DNA from: Abditibacteriaceae bacterium | GTDB lineage: Bacteria; Armatimonadota; Abditibacteriia; Abditibacteriales; Abditibacteriaceae | Length of the DNA stretch: 64,000 nt | NCBI GenBank assembly: GCA_019239895.1 | Contig: JAFAZH010000033.1 | Location: 62,001-126,000 of the forward strand | Direction of reading: 5' to 3' | In this document: positions 8,860 through 17,733 of the stretch, piece after piece | Numbering within the stretch: position 1 is the stretch's first letter | Layout of the letters: each line of letters opens with the position of its first letter | Notes under the pieces: generated by a model | Told to the model about the DNA's origin: nothing | What the model saw: the letters and a program-made list of their open reading frames with translations, nothing else | Databases searched by the model: none | Made by a program: the position numbers and the translations under genes

Positions 8860-10350
8860 TTAGACTTCACGCTTCGTATTAATGAAGTCAATGTTACGAA
8901 AGCGGGCCGGAGCGCTGCCGTGTGAAACCGGGGCTAATTGCATAGGCTGCGCTTTGCCACAGTAGTAGGAGCCGCCCAGTTCATAGTGTTCTTTAGAACA
9001 AATGGCATCGCAGGAGTTCCAGAAATCCAGGGTCATCGCTTGAAAAGCAACATCGCGCAACATACCTGTGATTTTACCGTTTTTGATAACATGGAAGAGC
9101 TGTCCGCCGAACTGAAAGTTGCGCCGTTGCTGGTCAATAGACCAAGATCCCATACCCTGAATCAGCACCCCATCCTCAACGTCTGCGATCAGTTCATCAG
9201 GAGAAAGGGGTGTCTCACCCGGCAGCAGCGACACGTTAGGCATTCGCTGCATCGGGACATGCGCGTAATTATCCGCATACGAACAGCCATGTGATACCGT
9301 GTCGCCAATCCATCGTGCCTGTTCGCGTGTTGTCTGATAGCCTACGAACTTACCATTTTTGATGATGTCAAACTGTGTCGCCTGCACGCCGTCATCATCA
9401 AAGCCAACAGTGGCCAGGCCGCCCGGCTCCGTGCGGTCGCCGATCACATTGACTAGCTCCGCACCATACTGGAGTTTGCCTAAGTGATTTGGCGTCACAA
9501 AAGAGGTACCCGCAAAATTTGCTTCCAACCCAAGCGCCCGATCAAGTTCTGTGGCGTGACCAATAGATTCATGGATAACCAGCCACGTAATAGATGGCAT
9601 TAAGATGAGGTCGCGTCGTCCTGGCTCAATCGAAGGGGCTTTTAGCTTCTCTACGGCTTCCTCGCCAGCCTGCCGCGCCTCTGCCACTAAGGGGTATTCC
9701 TGGCACCACTCATAACCGCGCCCCATCGGGGCGCAGAGACTGCCCCGCGACTCGAAATCATTGCCATCAGCAGAGAGTGCCGTCACCGAAAAAGAAGGAT
9801 AAATACGATAAATATCCTGTTCGATGACGCTGCCCTCACTGGAAGCAAAAAATTTCTGTTCGTTGGCAGCATAAAGCATGGACGAGCAAAACTTAGTGCC
9901 GCGCGCTTTAAGCGCCTCACGATTAATGCTGAGCAGGAGTTCCGTTTTCTCTTCCACGGGCACATCAAAGGGGTCAATTTTAATGGCTGTGGCCCAACGA
10001 GTTTGAAAAGTTGGAGTCGGGGCTAACTCGACAGGTTCTTGTTGCAGTATGGCATTAGCTTCAGCCATAGTTACAGCCGCATGAGCGATACGTGTAATTT
10101 CATCAGGAGCAACCCGCGTGCTGGCCGCGAACCCCCACGCTCCCTTAGCAATAACACGAATACCAAAGCCAAAGCTCTGATTATCCTCAACCGACAGCAC
10201 CTTATTTTCTCTGGTCGCCACATATTGGTTCCGATGCCGACTGATGCGAATATCACAATAAGTAGCGCCCACAGCCTGGGTCGCTTCAAGTGCCCTCATG
10301 CTCAGAGCGTGCAGGTCAAAATCAGAGACAAAGGAATAACCCACTAACAC
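8860..10350 (-). CDS. tldD: TldD family zinc metalloprotease
   Basis: A 496-aa protein with the zinc motif HESIGH at residues 260-265 and the distal Cys ligand in the SYYCGKAQPM segment near the C-terminus, as in E. coli TldD. It should form the active subunit of the TldD/TldE peptidase with the product of the next gene. The start is a GTG: either 10350 or the GTG two codons later, which sits behind GAGGTG. This cytosolic pair is ordinary in gene order and length. No RiPP precursor gene is recognisable nearby, so general peptide turnover is the safest role. Confidence 0.9.
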   Translation of the reverse strand: MLVGYSFVSDFDLHALSMRALEATQAVGATYCDIRISRHRNQYVATRENKVLSVEDNQSFGFGIRVIAKGAWGFAASTRVAPDEITRIAHAAVTMAEANAILQQEPVELAPTPTFQTRWATAIKIDPFDVPVEEKTELLLSINREALKARGTKFCSSMLYAANEQKFFASSEGSVIEQDIYRIYPSFSVTALSADGNDFESRGSLCAPMGRGYEWCQEYPLVAEARQAGEEAVEKLKAPSIEPGRRDLILMPSITWLVIHESIGHATELDRALGLEANFAGTSFVTPNHLGKLQYGAELVNVIGDRTEPGGLATVGFDDDGVQATQFDIIKNGKFVGYQTTREQARWIGDTVSHGCSYADNYAHVPMQRMPNVSLLPGETPLSPDELIADVEDGVLIQGMGSWSIDQQRRNFQFGGQLFHVIKNGKITGMLRDVAFQAMTLDFWNSCDAICSKEHYELGGSYYCGKAQPMQLAPVSHGSAPARFRNIDFINTKREV

Positions 10351-10407
10351 CTCTCATAATTACGACAGGAGAGAATGAAATAACCATTCCCTCTCTATTT
10401 TTACATT

Positions 10408-11937
10408 TCAACCAAACAATTTACGATCCATCGTGCGGTAGTTGATGGCTTCGGCAATGTGATGCAGGTGGATGTTATCGCTGCTATCGAGGTCAGCAAT
10501 GGTGCGGGCTACGCGGAGGATGCGGTCATACGCGCGGGCTGAAAGGGAAAGCTGGTTGATGGCGTTTTTGAGTAAGTCACGGGCACTGTCATCCAGGTTA
10601 CAGTGGGCGCGCAGTTGTTTCGTCCGCATTTGCGCGTTGCAGGTGAGTCTATCGGGCTGCAACCGCTCCACCTGACGTTCGCGCGCTCGCCGCACGCGCT
10701 GGCGCACGGTGGCCGAGCTTTCCCCAACGCTTTTACTCATAAGTTCTTGGGGGGTCAGTCGAGGTACTTCTACATGAATATCTATGCGATCTAAAAGTGG
10801 CCCGGAGATACGCATTAAATAGCGGCGAATCTGCGGCTGTGAGCAAACACAAGCCCGCTTCGCATCCCCCAGATAACCACAAGGACATGGATTCATCGCC
10901 GCTACAAGTTGGAATCTTGAGGGGAATGACAATGATTGCGCGGCACGGGCAATAGTGACGAAACCATCTTCTAAGGGTTGGCGTAGCACTTCCAACACAT
11001 CACGATGAAACTCCGGCAATTCATCCAGAAACAGTACCCCATGATGCGCCAGGGAAATCTCACCTGGACGAGGATAAGAACCGCCCCCCACTAAACCCGC
11101 ATGGCTCACCGTGTGATGCGGAGCGCGAAATGGCCGTTCGGTAATAAGACTCTGACCAGAGGACAGCAACCCGGCCACGCTGTGCAGCTTGGTCGCTTCC
11201 AGAGCTTCTTCTAATAAGAGGGGCGGTAAAATGGTGGGCAGGCGGCGTGCTAAGAGCGTTTTCCCTGCGCCGGGGCTACCGACAAGAAGCACATTATGAC
11301 CACCACTCGCTGCAACTTCCAGGGCACGCTTGACGGTTTCCTGGCCTTTAACATCCGACCAATCCACCTCCGGGTGCGGCGACTCCAATGACTCTTGGGG
11401 CGCTTCATAGGGGGTTGGTTCACGATTGCCATTGACTAATAAATCAACAGCATCCGCCAAACTTTCAAGCGGGAAAACCTGTAAACCCTCCACCACAGAC
11501 GCTTCGGCGACATTGGCTTTAGGCACCAGTAAGGCTTCTTTGCCCGCTGCTCGCGCCCCTAACGCCATCGGCAACACACCAGAGATAGGCCGCACTTCAC
11601 CATTTAACCCTAACTCCCCTACTGCCGCAAAGCTTGATAGAGCATTATTCTTAATCTGCCCATCCCCCAGCAACACCCCTAAGGCGATTGGCAAATCAAA
11701 GATAGGCCCTTGCTTCTTGGTATCGGCTGGAGCCAAGTTAACCGTAATCCGGCGCATCGGCCAGGTAAATTGCGAGTTTTTAATCGCCGCCCGCACCCGC
11801 TCACCCGATTCGCGCACCGCTGCATCCGGCAAGCCAACAATGGCAAAGGATTGAAAGTTCGAGGAAACGTCCACCTCAACCCGTACCACATAAGCATCTA
11901 CACCCAACACCGCCAGCGCATCAACCGAAGCTAACAT
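10408..11937 (-). CDS. comM: ComM/YifB family Mg-chelatase-like AAA+ ATPase
   Basis: A 509-aa protein of standard length. The N-terminal domain (1-170) is the Lon-S16-like fold of this family, with VGLPDAAVRESGERVRAA and ITVNLAPAD. The AAA+ module follows: Walker A GSPGAGKT at 220-227, Walker B LFLDELPEF near 300, and a C-terminal Mg-chelatase helical domain. Two Cys pairs (CPCGYLGD and CVCS) are typical of the family. ComM is a hexameric helicase that extends branch migration during uptake of transforming DNA. It lies alone between tldD and the YraN gene. Confidence 0.9.
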   Translation of the reverse strand: MLASVDALAVLGVDAYVVRVEVDVSSNFQSFAIVGLPDAAVRESGERVRAAIKNSQFTWPMRRITVNLAPADTKKQGPIFDLPIALGVLLGDGQIKNNALSSFAAVGELGLNGEVRPISGVLPMALGARAAGKEALLVPKANVAEASVVEGLQVFPLESLADAVDLLVNGNREPTPYEAPQESLESPHPEVDWSDVKGQETVKRALEVAASGGHNVLLVGSPGAGKTLLARRLPTILPPLLLEEALEATKLHSVAGLLSSGQSLITERPFRAPHHTVSHAGLVGGGSYPRPGEISLAHHGVLFLDELPEFHRDVLEVLRQPLEDGFVTIARAAQSLSFPSRFQLVAAMNPCPCGYLGDAKRACVCSQPQIRRYLMRISGPLLDRIDIHVEVPRLTPQELMSKSVGESSATVRQRVRRARERQVERLQPDRLTCNAQMRTKQLRAHCNLDDSARDLLKNAINQLSLSARAYDRILRVARTIADLDSSDNIHLHHIAEAINYRTMDRKLFG

Positions 11938-12078
11938 CCATTACCTGCCATTCAATGAGAATTTGTATCCATAATGGAGAGATTATAGCAAGCGTGGCAG
12001 CACTGCGATATGAAGTACTGGTGACTTCATAATGAATAGATGCTAACTTGCCTGCTAAACCAAGTGATCTACGCTACT

Positions 12079-12507
12079 CTAAAAAATGCGGGCACCTTGT
12101 GAGCGACGTGGGCTGCGTTCACGATAATCAAAGGCATTCTCACGTAAGGCGATACGAGGCGCAGCCTTGCTGTCGGCTCTATCTGGCGTCAGCCATACTT
12201 CAACAACATCGAAGCGGCAGGGCACATCGTCCAGTTGCTGGCTTGAGACATAAGCGTTGGCTAAACGGGAGAGTTGGCGTTGCTTGGTGAGGTTAACGGC
12301 TTCCTGGGGCCAGCCTCGCTCCAGGGAAGTGCGCGTCTTGACTTCGATAAAGCAGAGGGTTTGTCCCTGCCACGCGATGCAATCCACTTCGCCGCGTAAG
12401 CTGTTACCGGGTCGCCAATTACGCGCTACAACGCGATAGCCCTGCGCTTTCAGGTAATCTACGGCGGCATCTTCGCCGGTTTGACCACGCTGCTGTCGAA
12501 GTTTCAT
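12079..12507 (-). CDS. YraN family (UPF0102) endonuclease-like protein
   Basis: A 142-aa protein, typical for the family. The restriction-endonuclease-like core is visible: Glu12 in GEDAA, then GEVDCIAWQG (E40, D42) and FIEVKTRTS (E55, K57), which together resemble an E-D-ExK metal site. Family members are widely conserved and often lie near rnhB or comM-like genes; their role is still uncertain. GGAGG lies 5 nt before the ATG. The gene follows a terminator that isolates it from the upstream lipoprotein gene. Confidence 0.85.
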   Translation of the reverse strand: MKLRQQRGQTGEDAAVDYLKAQGYRVVARNWRPGNSLRGEVDCIAWQGQTLCFIEVKTRTSLERGWPQEAVNLTKQRQLSRLANAYVSSQQLDDVPCRFDVVEVWLTPDRADSKAAPRIALRENAFDYRERSPRRSQGARIF

Positions 12508-12528
12508 AGCAACCTCCGCAAAAACAGT

Positions 12529-12556
12529 AGAGGGGCGCGTCGTAACGCACCCCTCT
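12529..12556 (-). terminator. Rho-independent terminator of the lipoprotein gene
   Basis: A 12-bp stem with one mismatch (AGAGGGGCGCGT pairing with ACGCACCCCTCT) and a 4-nt loop. On the minus strand it is followed by a short T-run. It sits about 50 nt past the stop of the SNase-like lipoprotein gene. Confidence 0.75.
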
Positions 12557-12604
12557 TGTAGCTACCTCTTGCCCCACATCCCGGTTAGCTATTGGGATGC
12601 AGGG

Positions 12605-13693
12605 TTACGGCGCAGTCTTGGGCGCACTGCTGGAAGTCTTCGTGGTCGTGGTTGTCGAAGTCGTCTTCGTAGCCGTTCCCGGCGCGGGGGCTGGCAGCTT
12701 AGCCGAACTGTTAGCGGTTATCGCCCCATTGCCGCTGCTGGACGGCACGCTTTTTCCAACCATGCCTTTGCCATTAGCACCCGCTCTATTACCCCCTGCC
12801 GCAGTGCCTCCAGCAGCACCCTTCGGGGTAGTGTCCTTAGCGGTAATAGTGGTGATATGGCTGGCGCGGGTAGTTTTAGTCGCGCCCTTGACCTTCGTCT
12901 GCACTTGCGTGACGTTGGTCACGAGAACGGGCGTGCCCTTGGGAATCGGCGGCGATTGGCGTTGCGCAAGGATAATACCCTTGCCCCATAAGCCTAAAGG
13001 CGCGAGCTTATTCGTTTTAGGATCAATGTAGGTGCGGGCAAATTGTTCGTCGTTAAACCACGGCTTAATATCGAGCGAGGTCGGAGAGTTGATGTCGGCT
13101 ACGGCATAACCAGTATGAATCAACATCCGGGCCAGATTCCAGGTTTGACCTCCCTTGCCAGGGCTGGGAAACCAGACCTGCACCATCGGTCGGGCGTTTA
13201 AATCCTGGGGAAAAACCGGGTCTTGCTCAATGTCTACCTCAATGGGAAGTTTCGTCTTAGGGTCTATGCTCATCGTCCACCCTTTGACCTTATTAACGGT
13301 CTCAGCCCAACCGGGCTGCCCCGGAGCCGGAGTAACAATGCCCGCAACGTGCATGGCTTCGGGTATGCCATAGGTTTTGACATCCTGGGGCGGCTTGCCC
13401 GTCTTGATCGTTTTGACACTGCGCGCCCAAATTAATTCGCCAGAATCAATCCGTGTCACCTGGAATTTGTCCGGTTTTTTGGAATCATTGGGGATATTGA
13501 GAGCCGTATCTTTCCAATGCACCACGCCTTCTTCCGGGGTAAACGTTTCGGTGGCCCGTTCAGGTTTCTTAGCACCTGAAATGTTGGGGGGAATATCCGC
13601 TGCTGGAGGCGGCGTAAAATAACTACAGCCACTCAATACCAGCAGTGCTCCAGTCAAACAACCGTAACTGATGACTTGTATGCTACGTTTCAT
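12605..13693 (-). CDS. Lipoprotein with a degenerate staphylococcal-nuclease-like domain
   Basis: A 362-aa protein with a clear lipoprotein signal peptide (LVLSGC, Cys22). Residues about 75-265 follow the order of the thermonuclease fold: a VTRIDSGELI strand, MHVAGIVTP where active nucleases have a GIDTPE-type turn, then a GYAVADIN strand and a final LAPLGLWGKG helix. The acidic catalytic residues expected in the GIDTPE turn are absent, so I infer a non-catalytic or altered domain. From residue 290 on, the chain is low-complexity Thr/Ser/Ala/Gly-rich and looks unstructured. It should be anchored in a membrane by lipid. The SNase assignment rests on pattern alone. Confidence 0.55.
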   Translation of the reverse strand: MKRSIQVISYGCLTGALLVLSGCSYFTPPPAADIPPNISGAKKPERATETFTPEEGVVHWKDTALNIPNDSKKPDKFQVTRIDSGELIWARSVKTIKTGKPPQDVKTYGIPEAMHVAGIVTPAPGQPGWAETVNKVKGWTMSIDPKTKLPIEVDIEQDPVFPQDLNARPMVQVWFPSPGKGGQTWNLARMLIHTGYAVADINSPTSLDIKPWFNDEQFARTYIDPKTNKLAPLGLWGKGIILAQRQSPPIPKGTPVLVTNVTQVQTKVKGATKTTRASHITTITAKDTTPKGAAGGTAAGGNRAGANGKGMVGKSVPSSSGNGAITANSSAKLPAPAPGTATKTTSTTTTTKTSSSAPKTAP

Positions 13694-13749
13694 TCACCTG
13701 TCTCCCAATGGTGGTGCTTTAGAATTTTATATTTTAACTGATATTGGAG

Positions 13750-13860
13750 TCTCACGCAGGAGGCAGAACGAGAATAGAGGATAGAGAATCGAGAATCGTA
13801 TCAAGTCACTGGCACTATCCTCGATCTTCTATCCTCAATTCTTCTTATCTTTGCGTGAGA
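13750..13860. repeat. Heptamer-period inverted repeat spacer
   Basis: The left array reads GAGAATA GAGGATA GAGAATC GAGAATC. The right array is its imperfect reverse complement (CTATCCT CGATCTT CTATCCT CAATTCT). Both are framed by TCTCACGCA at 13750-13758 and its perfect complement TGCGTGAGA at 13852-13860. It lies between two genes on the same strand. Confidence 0.75.
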
Positions 13861-13890
13861 TTCAGGAATTGTTTATCTCATTATAGTACG

Positions 13891-14625
13891 TTATTGATTG
13901 GCAACTAACTCTCTGGCATTACGATAGACGATACGGTCGCGCTGTGGCCCGGTGATGGCGCTGTCGCGGATCATGCCAATGGCTGCCGCTGGATGGAAAC
14001 GACCCCACTCAGAACCCCACAAGATACGCCTTTCGCCCAGGGTAGCCACCGCTTGGGCAATCACATCACGCTCGGCAAAGGCTGCGACGGGCAGCATAGA
14101 GATATTAAGTGTTTCTTTAATCGCTGGCAAGGCATCGGACATTAAAGTTTCGTTCTGTGGCGATACGATAAAGCGCAGAGTATTAAATTCGCGGGCGGCG
14201 GCAATGGCGGCGTGCAGCGTGACGGGCGTGGTTACTGTTAGTAATATCGGACGCCCATAACGACGCAAAGCATTAAGCAGTTCAAAGCCACCCGCCGTGT
14301 TGACAGCATCGCTGTCAGTTTGCTGCTCAAAGCGCGAACCCACCCATAAAGGGCGGGTTAACGCACCCCGTGCCACTTCTTGCGAGAGGTCGGGTTGATG
14401 TATCGAGAGAGTCAGCCAGCCGCGAAAACGTGGGTCACTTTTGAGCACCTGGGCTAAGTGTGTATTGCCATCACGCAGATCGGTGGTGGCTTCCTGGGCC
14501 GCGAAGCAGAGGACTTCGACACCAAATTGATCCGCATACGCTCCCGCTTCGGCAAGTTCCGGCGGTCGCACCGCCAGGGCTGTGGGAGTGACACCATAAT
14601 GACAATGAAGGTCTATGAGTGGCAT
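13891..14625 (-). CDS. Amidohydrolase-like TIM-barrel protein
   Basis: A 244-aa protein. The opening DLHCHYG gives the first two metal-binding histidines of the amidohydrolase superfamily (amidohydrolase_2 branch). Near the C-terminus, ILWGSEWGRFHP takes the place of the family's GSDxP strand, with Glu instead of Asp, and is followed by a conserved IVYRNARELV helix. Family members hydrolyse or decarboxylate small molecules; the substrate is unknown here. It is downstream of the second amidohydrolase-like gene (14705-15442), with a heptamer palindrome between them, and the two look like distant paralogues. Confidence 0.65.
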   Translation of the reverse strand: MPLIDLHCHYGVTPTALAVRPPELAEAGAYADQFGVEVLCFAAQEATTDLRDGNTHLAQVLKSDPRFRGWLTLSIHQPDLSQEVARGALTRPLWVGSRFEQQTDSDAVNTAGGFELLNALRRYGRPILLTVTTPVTLHAAIAAAREFNTLRFIVSPQNETLMSDALPAIKETLNISMLPVAAFAERDVIAQAVATLGERRILWGSEWGRFHPAAAIGMIRDSAITGPQRDRIVYRNARELVANQ

Positions 14626-14634
14626 ATAGCAGAG

Positions 14635-14703
14635 TGTCCTTGGTCAATTGTCATTTGTCCTTGGCTTTACTTGTGACAAAGGACAGAGGACAAATGACAA
14701 TGA
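14635..14703. repeat. Heptamer-period inverted repeat spacer
   Basis: The right array reads GACAAAG GACAGAG GACAAAT GACAATG. The left array is its imperfect reverse complement (TTGTCATTTGTCCTTGG). The hairpin fills the gap between the two amidohydrolase-like genes. The motif resembles the TTGTCAT-type short tandem repeats described in heterocystous cyanobacteria. Confidence 0.75.
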
Positions 14704-14704
14704 A

Positions 14705-15442
14705 CTACTTCGTCATCAATCGTCTTAAATTACCGCCGAGGACAAGCCCCTTGTGTTCATCCGATAAAGTCGAAGTCAATACTGGCCCTAAAGCCGCTGA
14801 CAAATAGCGCAACGGTGAATAAGAAGCAAAAACCAGACGCTCGGCTCCCTGTGGCACGCTGTCACGAATTTTTTCTAAGGCAAAAGGCGCGAGGAGATGA
14901 GTTGTCTCCACATGAAATTTCGTATCCGAACGCAATATGGATAAGACTTCGCCTAAGTTCGCCGGGGTGACGCCCGAAAGGAGCAACGGCGCTTGAGTGA
15001 AAGCGACTTCATCCGCCAAAGCCGTGCAGTCACCAGGACGCGCCACGGTGACCGCCACTGGCACACCTAAGCTATCACACTTTTGCAGTAGCTCCCGAAA
15101 CGGAGCATAGCGAATGGGCCAACACTGCCGATCAGGGAAAAAACGGAATAAGCGAAAACCCTCTTGGGCACGCGCATCGGCTTCTTCCAGGGCTTCGGGA
15201 TAAGCGCGGGGGTCTAAAGTCGCTACAGGATACAATTGCTGAGGATGGGCCTGTGCTGCCTGTAAAGTTTCCGTATTGCCCTGGCGATAATCATAGAAAA
15301 TGCCAGTTGTGGCAGTCGCCAGCGAACGGGCAATCCCGTTTTGCGCCATAACCTGGAGCAAGGATTCAACGGCTAAGTCAGCCGGGTGCTGTGGCCACGG
15401 CCCAAAAAACGTGCAAGCATCAAAAATCGGAAAGGTCGCCAT
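14705..15442 (-). CDS. Amidohydrolase-related protein without the canonical metal motif
   Basis: About 245 aa. Length, strand order and the final GNLRRLM helix resemble the neighbouring amidohydrolase. The metal-binding HxH at the start is replaced by DACTFFG, and the late GSD strand by FASYSPLRY. It therefore probably does not bind metal in the usual way. The start is set at the ATG at 15442. The in-frame TTG eight codons upstream lies inside a heptamer array and has no ribosome-binding site. It may form a heteromer with the adjacent enzyme or be a regulator; that is speculation. Confidence 0.5.
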   Translation of the reverse strand: MATFPIFDACTFFGPWPQHPADLAVESLLQVMAQNGIARSLATATTGIFYDYRQGNTETLQAAQAHPQQLYPVATLDPRAYPEALEEADARAQEGFRLFRFFPDRQCWPIRYAPFRELLQKCDSLGVPVAVTVARPGDCTALADEVAFTQAPLLLSGVTPANLGEVLSILRSDTKFHVETTHLLAPFALEKIRDSVPQGAERLVFASYSPLRYLSAALGPVLTSTLSDEHKGLVLGGNLRRLMTK

Positions 15443-15447
15443 GATAG

Positions 15448-15486
15448 AACGAGTATTGAGAATCAAGCATCGAAGATTGCGAGTGC
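15448..15486. repeat. Single-armed heptamer array
   Basis: The plus strand reads GAGTATT GAGAATC AAGCATC GAAGATT GCGAG, the same 7-nt pattern as the palindromes at 13.8, 20.6 and 23.9 kb. I found no inverted partner next to it. It lies directly upstream of the ATG at 15442. Confidence 0.5.
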
Positions 15487-15643
15487 CCGCAAAACTTCAC
15501 TTGTGATTTTAATCTAACTGTTGCCCTTTCCGTTTAATACCACGCCGAATTATAGGTTAAAGTAACGCTCACGACAACCATTAGATTATTGAGGGCAACT
15601 TAACTTAGTTCTCTTCGCAGGGTAAGTGTATGACTTGAAGAGA

Positions 15644-15663
15644 CCCACCGCTCAAGCAGTGGG
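15644..15663. repeat. Small hairpin, possible transposon-end remnant
   Basis: CCCACCGC and GCAGTGGG pair with one mismatch around a 4-nt loop. Hairpins of this look occur at the ends of IS200/IS605-group elements. No TnpA or TnpB remnant is recognisable beside it, so this is only a resemblance. Confidence 0.25.
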
Positions 15664-15702
15664 CTGAACTAAGAAGCCTCCTGAACGGGGCTGTGGGGCC
15701 GC

Positions 15703-16264
15703 CTTGTGTGCCCGCTTAGCTCCGTGCTATCGGGCGCTAACTGCTTCACCGAGATCGCCTGGTATGGGTGCCTTTATCGAAAGTTGTTGGTGGAGCGATT
15801 GGGCTTACAGTTTGAAGACTCTACGCCAGTCATGATACTCTGGGCCGCCTCTTCTCCTTATTAGATGGCGCTGCTTTGATTGCCTGTTTCGAGGCGTGGA
15901 TGGTCCACTTGCATCAGGCCACGCAGGGCCAAGTGCTGGCGCTGGACGGTAAGACCGTATACGGCTCGTTTGACAGCGCCACAGGATCTAAGGCGCTGCA
16001 TCTGGCGAGTGCCTTTGCGTGTGAGGCGCGTTTAGTGCTGGGGCGGGAAGAAGCAGCCAGTGTGGGGCAGGAAGATACCTCGCGGGTGCGTAAGGAGCAG
16101 ACCCCAAGAACCTGGCACTACTGCGCCGCTTGGCAACCAATATTATGCGGCAGGACACCACCTATAACATCAGCCTGTCACTCAAGCGGAAAACCGCGGC
16201 TTGGGACCCCGACTTTTTGCTGCAAAAACTCGTCAGGGCCAATCCTCCAGGCTCAAACACCTAA
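15703..16264 (+). pseudogene. Decayed ISAs1-family transposase
   Basis: Pieces of an ISAs1-type DDE transposase appear in order but in different frames. First SSVLSGANCFTEIAWYG with LLVERLGLQF (from about 15715), then after a frameshift SHDTLGRLFSLLDG (about 15828). Next is LALDGKTVYGSFD, with the first catalytic Asp, and LHLASAFACEARLVLG. After a large internal deletion near 16090 comes the C-terminal LALLRRLATNIMRQD and LKRKTAAWDPDFLL, ending at TAA 16262. The family is normally about 370 aa; here the middle with the second Asp and the Glu is missing. The stop overlaps the terminal inverted repeat. Confidence 0.85.
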
Positions 16265-16277
16265 TGCGATTGCCCTG
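16261..16277. mobile_element. Right terminal inverted repeat of the ISAs1 remnant
   Basis: This 17-bp sequence, CTAATGCGATTGCCCTG, overlaps the transposase stop codon. It recurs exactly at 17820-17836 and, inverted with one mismatch, at 17701-17717. A degenerate left end may be at about 15592 (GAGGGCAACTTAACTTAG). Confidence 0.75.
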
Positions 16278-16414
16278 CTCTTGAGTTACGATTATGTTGT
16301 GCTCTTAACCGGGGTGTTACACTTACAACTCAAATATCCCGTAGCTTGCTGCGGGGATTTGATTAGCTATTCTGTTCCCCATTTATGCGCACCCGCGAAA
16401 GAAATTGTAGCACA

Positions 16415-17518
16415 ATGCCTAAGCAAATCGGTAGCGAAGCACCTCAAAAACCCCTCTGTATTAATTTCCTTTTGGGAATTTCGATTCTCCCTGTTTTAAC
16501 CGCTCTTACCGCTGGCATCTCACCAGCAATGGCTGATATGAATCCAGTGCAAAACACCACACAATCTGTCAGTTCTGTTAATTCTGTCAGTAGTGAGACC
16601 ACCAGTAGTGACACCACAGCAGGATGGAAGAAATACGCGCATAATCCGGTTCTCGGGGGAGCATTGGGGACCTGTTTTGATATCAGTGTGTTAAAAGATG
16701 GTCGCACCTTCCGCATGTGGTTTTCTTGGCGTCCCAGGAAAAGCATCGCCCTGGTTGAAAGTCAGGATGGTTTTCACTGGAGCGAACCCGTGATTGCGCT
16801 GGGGCCAAACCCCCACAACAACTGGGAAAGCGACCTCAACCGGCCCTCGGTTATCAAAGTCGGCAAGACTTACCACATGTGGTATACGGGACAAACCGCC
16901 GACAAGTCGTGGATCGGTCACGCTATCAGCACAGATGGTAAAACCTGGCAACGCCTCAGCGATAAGCCGGAGCTGTCGGCGGCACAACCATGGGAAAAAA
17001 CCTCGGTCATGTGTCCTGATGTGATGTGGGACAAAACGAAGAAGCTCTTTCGGATGTGGTATTCCGGTGGCGAACAATACGAACCCAATGCCATCGGGTA
17101 TGCTACCAGTAGGGATGGCATCCATTGGACAAAATTAGCGTCCAACCCCATATTTTTGGCCGATCCGAACACGGCCTGGGAACAACACAAGGTGACGGCC
17201 TGCCATGTCGTGCAGCAGGGTAAGTGGTATGTAATGTTTTACATCGGTTTTCACACGGAAGATTACGCTCAAATCGGCATCGCCCGCTCCCGTGATGGAG
17301 TGACTAACTGGCAGCGTCATCCAGCGAACCCCATTATCCGGCCAACGCCGAATGGCTGGGATGCCAGCGCCACTTATAAACCGTTTGTGATTTGGGATGG
17401 CAAACGTTGGATGCTGTGGTATAACGGACGGCATGATAGCTTTGAACAAATTGGGGTAGCTACGCATGAGGGCAAAGATTTGGGTTTTGAGAAATTCGAT
17501 GCCAGAGTCGGAAAATAG
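16415..17518 (+). CDS. Secreted five-bladed beta-propeller glycosidase-like protein (GH43/GH130 type)
   Basis: About 367 aa. A hydrophobic signal segment (LLGISILPVLTALTAG) is followed by a Ser/Thr-rich linker, then repeated blades marked by RMWFSW, YHMWYTG, RMWYSG, WYVMFYIG and WMLWYNG. The repeats alternate with SxDGxxW turns, the pattern of GH43/GH32/GH130-like propellers. Such proteins cleave or phosphorolyse arabinan, xylan, fructan or mannoside links; the substrate cannot be told. I took the ATG at 16415, because the upstream Met lies next to transposon-derived sequence. No strong ribosome-binding site is seen. The gene begins about 140 bp after the ISAs1 end. Confidence 0.6.
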   Translation: MPKQIGSEAPQKPLCINFLLGISILPVLTALTAGISPAMADMNPVQNTTQSVSSVNSVSSETTSSDTTAGWKKYAHNPVLGGALGTCFDISVLKDGRTFRMWFSWRPRKSIALVESQDGFHWSEPVIALGPNPHNNWESDLNRPSVIKVGKTYHMWYTGQTADKSWIGHAISTDGKTWQRLSDKPELSAAQPWEKTSVMCPDVMWDKTKKLFRMWYSGGEQYEPNAIGYATSRDGIHWTKLASNPIFLADPNTAWEQHKVTACHVVQQGKWYVMFYIGFHTEDYAQIGIARSRDGVTNWQRHPANPIIRPTPNGWDASATYKPFVIWDGKRWMLWYNGRHDSFEQIGVATHEGKDLGFEKFDARVGK

Positions 17519-17556
17519 GCTGGTTCAATAGAGTACTCTGACTCAGCTTGTAAAAC

Positions 17557-17733
17557 ATGGCAAAAAAGTATTCTCCACCTGTCATCGGTATATTTTTGGT
17601 TCTCGGCATGGCTCATTCATGCGGTGTCTCCGGCTCTGGTACCCCAGCAGTCAGATCTCTTAAGGCCCAATCGTTCAAGCCAATCATTGAGGGCTTCAAT
17701 CAGGGCAATCGCGTTAGAAAAGTAGAAGTATAG
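17557..17733 (+). pseudogene. Lipoprotein gene start cut off by a small transposon-derived element
   Basis: A 58-codon frame starts MAKKYSPPVIGIFLVLG and reaches Cys22 in MAHSC, a fair lipobox. The next residues are of mature-protein type (SLKAQSFKPIIEGF). At 17701 the frame runs into the ISAs1-type inverted repeat, reads through it (NQGNRVRK) and stops. I infer the 5' end of a lipoprotein gene whose remainder was lost when the element inserted. No continuation is recognisable on the far side. Confidence 0.5.

Noticed and set aside
15601..15702. An IS200/IS605 element with a TnpB guide RNA
   Set aside because: Only one short hairpin resembles such ends; no TnpA or TnpB fragment is nearby and the region leads into an ISAs1 remnant.
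15876..16499. A 207-codon frame as an intact gene
   Set aside because: It crosses the deletion point of the ISAs1 transposase and its inverted repeat; the second half is out of frame with the transposase.
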